DNA from: an uncultured Peptococcaceae bacterium
Lineage (GTDB): Bacteria; Bacillota; Peptococcia; Peptococcales; Peptococcaceae
DNA length: 17,187 nt
Assembly (NCBI GenBank): GCA_900552455.1
Contig: URZX01000039.1
Coordinates: 1-17,187 of the forward strand
Reading direction: 5' to 3'
How positions within the stretch are numbered: position 1 is the stretch's first letter; every line of letters starts with the position of its first letter. The notes beneath the pieces were generated by a model that was not told where the DNA came from, searched no databases, and saw nothing but the letters and a program-made list of their open reading frames with translations. The translations under genes and the position numbers were made by a program. Positions 12,402 through 17,187 of this stretch are shown here, in pieces.

Positions 12402-13193
12402 ATGCTTTTAGCCTTTGATACAGGGAACACCAACGTCGTCATGGGGGTTTACGAGGGCGACCGGCTTTTCTCGAGCTGGCGCTTCGCCACTGACGCACGC
12501 CGCACCGCCGATGAGTACGCGGTGCTCTGCCGCGATTTTTTCGCGACGAAAGGCCTCGGCTTTGAGGCCATCGATCAGATCATCATTTCGTCTGTCGTGC
12601 CAGATCTCACCCGCACGCTGGTGCGCATGTGCGAGGTTTATTTTGGCATTGCGCCGCTCCTCGTTGAAGCCAGTGTGAAAACCGGGCTGAAGATCCGCTA
12701 CGAAAATCCGAAAGAGCTCGGCGCCGACCGCATCGTCAACGCCGTCAGCGGCATCGAGCGCTACGGCGCGCCGCTGATCATCGTCGATTTCGGTACAGCG
12801 ACCACGTTCTGCGCGATCAACGCCGACAAGGAATACCTCGGCGGCGCCATCACCGCAGGCATCGGTATTTCCATGGAATCGCTCTTCAGCCACGCTGCCA
12901 AGCTGCCGAAGGTTGAGCTTGTGGCGCCGGATCAGGTTATCGGCCGCACCACTGTGGATGCAATGAGCTCTGGCCTCGTGTTCGGCTACGCCGATCTCGT
13001 CGACGGCATGATCGCCCGCATCGCCCGCGAAATGGGCAGCACGCCAGAAGATATTTTCGTCGTCGCCACCGGTGGCCACAGCGAAACGATCTGCGTCAAC
13101 TGCCGCTACGTCAACACCATCGACCCGATGCTCACCCTCGAAGGTCTGCGCCTGATCGCGCTGCGCAACAAAGGAGGCCGTCGTCATGCTTGA
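12402..13193 (+). CDS. coaX: Type III pantothenate kinase CoaX
   Basis: This 263-residue cytosolic enzyme phosphorylates pantothenate, the first step of coenzyme A synthesis. Type III features are all present: the N-terminal phosphate loop DTGNTN (residues 6-11), ELGADRIVNA (105-114) with the catalytic aspartate at 109, and VDFGTATTF (128-136). GGAITAGIGIS, GRTTVDAMSSG and VVATGG follow in the second half. Type III enzymes are not inhibited by CoA. The ATG at 12402 is placed 8 bases after GGAGG; an in-frame ATG at 12387 has no ribosome site of its own. The 3' end overlaps the next gene by 8 bases, implying translational coupling. Confidence 0.96.
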   Translation: MLLAFDTGNTNVVMGVYEGDRLFSSWRFATDARRTADEYAVLCRDFFATKGLGFEAIDQIIISSVVPDLTRTLVRMCEVYFGIAPLLVEASVKTGLKIRYENPKELGADRIVNAVSGIERYGAPLIIVDFGTATTFCAINADKEYLGGAITAGIGISMESLFSHAAKLPKVELVAPDQVIGRTTVDAMSSGLVFGYADLVDGMIARIAREMGSTPEDIFVVATGGHSETICVNCRYVNTIDPMLTLEGLRLIALRNKGGRRHA

Positions 13194-14100
13194 CGTCTGT
13201 CTGCTCGGCTGCGGCGGCATGATGCCGCTGCCCAAGCGCTTTCTCACCGCGCTGCTCGTGCGCCACGAAGGCTCGAACGTGCTCATCGACTGCGGCGAAG
13301 CCACACAGGTGGCGCTGCACATGAGCGGCTTCAGCACGAAAAACATCGACCACATTCTTTTCACCCACTACCACGGCGACCACGTTGGCGGGCTGCCGGG
13401 GCTGCTCATGACCATCGCCAACAACCACCGCACCGAACCGCTGCATCTCTGGGGCGGCAAGGGGCTCGAGCGCATCGTGCGCGGGCTCACCGTGATCTGC
13501 GGACCGCTTCCGTTCGAGCTCGTGCTGCATGAGCTGCCGTTCAAGGAACCATCCACTTTCGCCACCGGTGCGCTGGAGTGGACCACCCAGCCAGTGAAGC
13601 ACCGCGTGCCCTGCCTCGCCTACAGCTGCCATCTGCCGCGCGCCGGTCGTTTCGATGTGGAGCGGGCGAAAGCCTGCGGCATTCCTGTGCAGCTTTGGAG
13701 CATTCTGCAAAAGGGCGAGCGCGTTGAGCACAACGGCAGGATCTTCCAGCCAGAGGACGTGCTCGGTCCGACGCGTCGCGGTCTGCGTCTGAGCTACGCC
13801 ACCGACTGTCGCCCAGCGCCGGCGCTCGCTGAGCTTGTGCGCGAGAGCGATCTTTTCGTCGCCGAAGGGCTCTACGGCGATCCCGCCAAGCAGCCCGACG
13901 CTGCCGCCAAGGGCCACATGATCTACACAGAAGCAGCCACCCTCGCTCGCGAAGCGAACGTGCGCGAGCTTTGGTTCACCCACTACAGCCCGGCCATGCT
14001 CAATCCAAAAGAATTTCTGCCGCAGGCGCGGGAGATCTTCGAAAACTGCCACGTCGGCCACAATCTCAAGACCACCACGCTGCGCTTTGACGAAAAATAA
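13186..14100 (+). CDS. rnz: Ribonuclease Z family metallo-beta-lactamase-fold protein
   Basis: The protein has 304 residues, the usual length for the short form of RNase Z, which cuts the 3' trailer from tRNA precursors. The opening LLGCGGMMPLPKR corresponds to the family's LGTGxxxPxxxR, and DCGEATQ to DCGEGTQ. All zinc ligands are visible: H61, H63, D65, H66 in THYHGDH, H139, D207 in YATDC, and H266 in FTHYSP; the catalytic histidine region AKGHMIYTEAA (H244) is also kept. The usual exosite loop is hard to recognise. It overlaps coaX by 8 bases with AAAGGAGG 9 bases upstream. Because the tRNA-Gln here lacks an encoded CCA, a processing enzyme of this type is expected in the cell. Substrate specificity is inferred. 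Confidence 0.85.
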   Translation: MLDVCLLGCGGMMPLPKRFLTALLVRHEGSNVLIDCGEATQVALHMSGFSTKNIDHILFTHYHGDHVGGLPGLLMTIANNHRTEPLHLWGGKGLERIVRGLTVICGPLPFELVLHELPFKEPSTFATGALEWTTQPVKHRVPCLAYSCHLPRAGRFDVERAKACGIPVQLWSILQKGERVEHNGRIFQPEDVLGPTRRGLRLSYATDCRPAPALAELVRESDLFVAEGLYGDPAKQPDAAAKGHMIYTEAATLAREANVRELWFTHYSPAMLNPKEFLPQAREIFENCHVGHNLKTTTLRFDEK

Positions 14101-14128
14101 TTTTCAGCGCTCAATCAACAACTCGCTG

Positions 14129-14158
14129 TTGACAGCCGTCAGCGCCGGATGATATACT
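14129..14158 (+). promoter_or_regulatory. Promoter of the terC riboswitch transcript
   Basis: A perfect TTGACA at 14129-14134 and TATACT at 14153-14158 are 18 bp apart. Transcription should start near 14165, just before the riboswitch. Confidence 0.8.
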
Positions 14159-14170
14159 TTCATCAACCCA

Positions 14171-14271
14171 AATTGCAAAGGGGAGTAGCACTGGCCCTCG
14201 CGCCAGAGACAGCGTCGTCACCTCGTGATCTTCACCGGTGCTGTCATAGAAGGAATGACCTTTGATTGCAA
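14171..14271 (+). promoter_or_regulatory. yybP-ykoY (Mn2+) riboswitch
   Basis: The hallmark GCAAAGGGGAGTAGC begins at 14175. A paired region and the closing segment GACCTTTGATTGCAAG near 14257-14272 complete the aptamer. P1 is CAAAGG (14176-14181) with CCTTTG (14259-14264). This class binds Mn2+ and controls Mn export genes, including terC-type genes like those that follow. Edges are approximate. Confidence 0.88.
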
Positions 14272-14273
14272 GA

Positions 14274-14319
14274 CCTTTGCCTTCCTTGTTGGTATGCAAG
14301 AAAGGCAAAGGCCTTTTTT
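14274..14319 (+). terminator. Riboswitch-controlled terminator
   Basis: A 10-bp stem (CCTTTGCCTT 14274-14283 with AAGGCAAAGG 14302-14311) has an inner CTTG/CAAG stem, then six T at 14314-14319. The left arm can also pair with GCAAAGG at 14175-14181, which is part of P1. The aptamer and terminator therefore share strands, as expected for an ON switch in which Mn2+ binding keeps P1 closed or prevents termination. Confidence 0.85.
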
Positions 14320-14353
14320 GTGCAAAAAACGTCATTTGTAAAGGAGAAAAACA

Positions 14354-15187
14354 ATGGATCTCACACTCTTAGGCGCATTGGACACCGGGATGATCATCCA
14401 ATATCTCTTCGTCCTCGTCATGCTCGTTGCCATGGAAGGGCTGCTCTCCGCCGACAACGCCCTCGTGCTCGCCGTCATGGTGCGGCCGCTGGCGCCGAAT
14501 CTGCGTCAGAAAGCGTTGTTCTACGGTCTCGTTGGGGCTGTCGTGCTGCGTTTCGTCGCGCTCTTCTTCGTCTCGTTTCTCGTCAATATCTGGCAGGCGC
14601 AGGCCATCGGCGCAGCGTATCTGATCTACGTCGGGCTGCACAACATCTACAAATACCAGAAAGCCAAGGCCGAGACCGGCCAGGAATCTTCCAAAGAAAA
14701 ACTGCCGGAAGATCCTGAGCGCAATTACATCTACAGCAAAAAAGAATTCTGGAAAGTTGTTGCCAAGGTCGAGATCACAGACATCGCCTTCGCCGTCGAT
14801 TCCATTCTCGCAGCCGTTGCGCTCGCCATCTCCCTGCCTGAGACAGGCTGGGGCCACATCGGCGGCATGGACACCGGTCAGTTCCTCGTCGTGCTCATCG
14901 GTGGTCTCTGCGGCGTCGTGCTCATGCGTTTTGCCGCCACGATCTTCGTCAAGCTTCTTGACAAACGTCCAAAACTCGAGCTCGCCGCTTTTCTGCTCGT
15001 CACCTGGGTCGGCGTGAAGCTCATCATCGTCACCCTCGCCCATCAGAATGTCGCCATCCTGCCGCATGATTTCCCAGAATCCACCCTCTGGCACGTCATC
15101 TTCTACGGCATGATGCTCGTCATCGCTCTCTGGGGCTGGTTCTCATCCAAGCCAAAGGAAGAATCTGCCGACAGCGACGCAAAATAA
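14354..15187 (+). CDS. TerC family membrane protein, probable Mn2+ exporter (copy 1)
   Basis: The protein has 277 residues with seven to nine membrane segments. The two TerC half-repeat signatures are intact: EGLLSADNALVLAVMV with E28, D34 and N35, and EITDIAFAVDSILAAVA with E140, D143 and D149, which form the metal path. TerC proteins such as Bacillus YkoY export manganese and help load metal onto secreted enzymes. The upstream Mn2+ riboswitch supports manganese as the substrate. A charged cytoplasmic loop lies at about 100-130. The start follows AAAGGAG. It forms a tandem pair with the next gene, roughly three quarters identical by eye. Confidence 0.92.
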   Translation: MDLTLLGALDTGMIIQYLFVLVMLVAMEGLLSADNALVLAVMVRPLAPNLRQKALFYGLVGAVVLRFVALFFVSFLVNIWQAQAIGAAYLIYVGLHNIYKYQKAKAETGQESSKEKLPEDPERNYIYSKKEFWKVVAKVEITDIAFAVDSILAAVALAISLPETGWGHIGGMDTGQFLVVLIGGLCGVVLMRFAATIFVKLLDKRPKLELAAFLLVTWVGVKLIIVTLAHQNVAILPHDFPESTLWHVIFYGMMLVIALWGWFSSKPKEESADSDAK

Positions 15188-15197
15188 TCGCAAATCT

Positions 15198-15249
15198 CCA
15201 GCGCGCCTTGCACGGTCCACCGCTCTCTCGGACCGGGCAAGGCCGCTGG
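15198..15249 (+). promoter_or_regulatory. Long GC-rich hairpin between the terC genes
   Basis: Three nested stems are visible: CCAGCG/CGCTGG (15198-15203 with 15244-15249), CCTTGC/GCAAGG (15206-15211 with 15237-15242) and CGGTCC/GGACCG (15213-15218 with 15230-15235). No T run follows, so it looks less like a terminator than an RNA processing or stability element that sets the ratio of the two proteins. Confidence 0.6.
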
Positions 15250-15285
15250 TATTTATATCATCATCGCAAAAAGGAGTTATCAACC

Positions 15286-16110
15286 ATGGATCTGTTTTCA
15301 ATCGGAGCGATGGACGCTGGCCTCTGGATCCAGTACATCGCCATCTTTTTTGTGCTCGTCGCCATGGAAGGGCTGCTCAGCGCCGACAACGCCCTCGTGC
15401 TTGCCGTCATGGTGCGTCCCCTTTCGCCAAAGCTGCGCTCCAAAGCGCTGTTCTATGGCCTTATCGGCGCCGTCGTGCTGCGCTTCACCGCGCTCTTTTT
15501 TGTCAGCTTTCTCGCCAATGTCTGGCAGGCCCAGGCCGCTGGCGCCCTCTATCTGATCTATGTCGGCACCCACAATCTCTATAAATATATGAAGGAGAAA
15601 AAAGAAGGCGGCGAAGGTGAAGCGCGGGAAAATCTCCCGACCGGCGAACCAGAGCACTATCTCCACAGCCGCAAGGATTTCTGGATCACCGTTGCCAAGG
15701 TTGAATTCACCGACATCGCCTTCGCCGTTGACTCCATCCTCGCAGCTGTTGCCATCGCCATTTCCCTGCCGCCAATCGGCTGGGGCCACATCGGCGGTAT
15801 GGACGCTGGCGAATTTATCCTCGTGCTCTGCGGCGGCCTCTGCGGCGTCGTGCTCATGCGTTTTGCTGCGACGATTTTCGTCAAGCTCCTCGACAAACGG
15901 CCAAAGCTCGAGGTCGCTGCCTTTCTCCTCGTCACCTGGGTCGGCATCAAGCTCGTCGTCGTCACCCTCGCCCACGAAGCCATCGGTGTGCTGCCGGCAG
16001 AATTTCCGGAAAGCACCCTCTGGCATGTCATCTTCTTTGGCGTGATGATCCTCATCGCCCTCTGGGGCTGGTTCTCGTCCAAGCCGGCTGACGAAGCCGG
16101 GCAAAAGTGA
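15286..16110 (+). CDS. TerC family membrane protein, probable Mn2+ exporter (copy 2)
   Basis: The protein has 274 residues and is a close paralogue of the preceding gene. The same metal-path motifs EGLLSADNALVLAVMV and EFTDIAFAVDSILAAVA are intact, as is the C-terminal LWGWFSSKP end. The main differences are the cytoplasmic loop (KEKKEGGEGEARENLP) and the last 10 residues. The ATG at 15286 follows AAAGGAG by 9 bases; an in-frame extension back to 15208 would run through the hairpin and is rejected. It has no riboswitch of its own and probably shares the upstream one by readthrough. The duplication is local and old enough for clear sequence divergence. Confidence 0.92.
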   Translation: MDLFSIGAMDAGLWIQYIAIFFVLVAMEGLLSADNALVLAVMVRPLSPKLRSKALFYGLIGAVVLRFTALFFVSFLANVWQAQAAGALYLIYVGTHNLYKYMKEKKEGGEGEARENLPTGEPEHYLHSRKDFWITVAKVEFTDIAFAVDSILAAVAIAISLPPIGWGHIGGMDAGEFILVLCGGLCGVVLMRFAATIFVKLLDKRPKLEVAAFLLVTWVGIKLVVVTLAHEAIGVLPAEFPESTLWHVIFFGVMILIALWGWFSSKPADEAGQK

Positions 16111-16117
16111 GGTGCGC

Positions 16118-17074
16118 ATGATCGATTTTGCCGTCAATCCCTACGTGCTCGCGCCCATGGCCGGCGTCACCGACAAAGCCATGCGCCTCATCTGCCGCCG
16201 TTACGGCGTCGGCCTTGAAGTAACCGAGATGGTCAGCGCCAAAGCCTTGCATTATCGGAACAAAAAAAGCTTCGACCTCTTCGACCTGCAAGATGAAGAG
16301 GCACCCATCAGCGTACAGCTTTTCGGCAGCGAGCCAGAGATCATGGCCGAAGGCGCTCGCCTTGCTGTCGCCGCCGGCGCAAAAATGCTCGATGTCAACA
16401 TGGGCTGTCCCGTGCCCAAAGTGGCCAATCACGGCGAAGGGTCCGGTCTTTTGCGCACACCAGAGACCGCCTTCGCCATCATCCGTGCCATGCGCGACGC
16501 CGTGGATGTGCCCCTTTCCGCCAAGATGCGCATTGGCTGGGAAGAACGTGATCCAGCAATCGTCGATTTCGCCTGCGGTTTGGCGGCTGCCGGCTGCGAC
16601 TTCATCGCCGTACATGGCCGCACGCGCGCGCAGTATTACAGCGGCCAGGCCGATTGGAGCGCTATCCGCGACATCGTACAGGCCGTTGATATCCCTGTTA
16701 TCGCCAACGGCGACGTGGACAGCGTCGCCAGTGCCCGCGCCATTCGCGAAGCCACCGGCGCTGCCGGCATCATGGTCGGCCGCGGTGCCCTCGGGCGGCC
16801 ATGGCTCTTTGCCGAGCTGCTCGCCGACCATCGCGGCGAGCCAATTCCACCAGAACCATCCCTCGCTGAGCGTGCTCAGGTCATGCTCGACCACGCCGCC
16901 CTCGCCTGCAAATATAAAGGAGAGCGCATCGCCATGCAGGAAATGCGCAAGCAGATCGGCTGGTACGTCAAAGGCCTGCCCCACGCCGCCGCCCTGCGCC
17001 GCGACGCCTGCACCATGAACACCTTGGGCGACTTGCGCACGCTGCTTGCGCGCGAAGGATTTTTGACAGCATAG
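16118..17074 (+). CDS. dusB: tRNA-dihydrouridine synthase DusB
   Basis: This FMN enzyme of about 318 residues reduces specific uridines in the tRNA D loop. The barrel opens with LAPMAGVTDKAMR (FMN site). LDVNMGCPVPKVANHGEGS carries the catalytic cysteine (Cys97), KMRIGW the conserved lysine strand, HGRTRAQYYSG the RNA/FMN site, and IANGDV with GIMVGRGALGRPW the phosphate site. A helical domain follows. The usual NGEGSALL reads NHGEGSGLL, a minor change. The start is ATG 16118 or the in-frame GTG 16112; GAGGTG at 16109-16114 could serve as the ribosome site for the ATG. Only 7 bases separate it from terC copy 2, so it is co-transcribed. Confidence 0.94.
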   Translation: MIDFAVNPYVLAPMAGVTDKAMRLICRRYGVGLEVTEMVSAKALHYRNKKSFDLFDLQDEEAPISVQLFGSEPEIMAEGARLAVAAGAKMLDVNMGCPVPKVANHGEGSGLLRTPETAFAIIRAMRDAVDVPLSAKMRIGWEERDPAIVDFACGLAAAGCDFIAVHGRTRAQYYSGQADWSAIRDIVQAVDIPVIANGDVDSVASARAIREATGAAGIMVGRGALGRPWLFAELLADHRGEPIPPEPSLAERAQVMLDHAALACKYKGERIAMQEMRKQIGWYVKGLPHAAALRRDACTMNTLGDLRTLLAREGFLTA

Positions 17075-17117
17075 AATTGTATCACTTGAATGGGAGAGAA
17101 ATTTTTTCCGGTGAAAA

Positions 17118-17133
17118 GAAAACCCTGTTTCGG
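17118..17133 (+). terminator. Left arm of a terminator, apparently interrupted
   Basis: The run AAAACCCTGTTTCGG is the kind of left arm seen in the hairpin at the start of the window (AAACCCTATTTTGGC). Its right arm is missing, and an IS end begins directly after it. Confidence 0.4.
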
Positions 17134-17187
17134 TGAACTGTCCCCCAAAAGTTGGACACTATAAAAATTAAATAGCTTGTTTTGCTA
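17134..17187. mobile_element. Terminal end of an IS3-family (IS150-like) insertion sequence, partial
   Basis: TGAACTGTCCCCCAAAAG at 17134 followed by TTGGACAC resembles the terminal inverted repeat of IS3/IS150 elements (IS150 itself begins TGTACTGCACCC and has TTGGAC). The AT-rich sequence after it fits the leader before a transposase gene. The element is cut by the window edge, so no transposase is visible. Confidence 0.65.

Noticed and set aside
13132..14061. 309-residue minus-strand ORF opposite the RNase Z-like gene
   Set aside because: It is a shadow ORF caused by high GC; the plus strand has all metal-binding motifs.
15198..15249. Second Mn2+ riboswitch before terC copy 2
   Set aside because: The hairpin lacks the GGGGAGTAGC core and the aptamer layout.
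15208..15285. Upstream start for terC copy 2
   Set aside because: The extension is translated hairpin sequence without a ribosome site; AAAGGAG precedes ATG 15286.

Overview
The window is about 17.2 kb of GC-rich bacterial chromosome with compact genes, strong AGGAGG-type ribosome sites and consensus sigma-70 promoters. Gene content (type III pantothenate kinase with an ECF S component, a secreted NlpC/P60 hydrolase with a copper-amine-oxidase-N-like tail, two TerC paralogues under a yybP-ykoY riboswitch, a DUF368 protein) points to Bacillota. A Negativicutes-like lineage is my best guess, but no 16S or other marker here proves it.

Left part (1-4216): two terminators of unseen upstream genes, then a two-component system (OmpR-type regulator overlapping its histidine kinase by 8 bases). 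Next are a small three-TM protein with a double zinc ribbon, whose ribosome site is buried in a 13-bp hairpin, and a DUF368 membrane protein (probable undecaprenyl-phosphate translocase).

Centre (4217-5272): about 1.05 kb without a protein gene. It is the most unusual part of the window: four tandem, diverged copies of a small RNA gene, all on the minus strand. Each has its own TATAAT-like -10 box, two stem-loops with long U-rich loops carrying CUCCC-like cores, and an intrinsic terminator whose loop also holds UCC. The layout recalls multicopy, CU-loop, Shine-Dalgarno-targeting sRNAs such as Listeria LhrC, but I recognise no named family.

Minus-strand block (5273-7681): an iron-alcohol-dehydrogenase-fold protein that has lost all four metal ligands and the GGGS nucleotide motif (a likely pseudoenzyme), a YigZ/IMPACT protein, and a small acidic protein of unknown function.

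Right part (7700-17074), all plus strand: an acyltransferase-3 membrane protein, tRNA-Gln(CTG), a GNAT acetyltransferase, the secreted NlpC/P60 protein, and an operon of ECF S component, coaX and an RNase Z-like protein behind a leader with a possible attenuator. These are followed by a Mn2+ riboswitch driving two tandem terC genes and a dusB gene that starts 7 bases after the second terC. At the right edge an IS3/IS150-like end (from about 17134) seems to have landed in the loop of the dusB terminator.

Together the genes cover envelope lipid recycling, cell-wall hydrolysis, CoA supply, RNA maturation and manganese export. The sRNA array is the part that standard annotation would miss.
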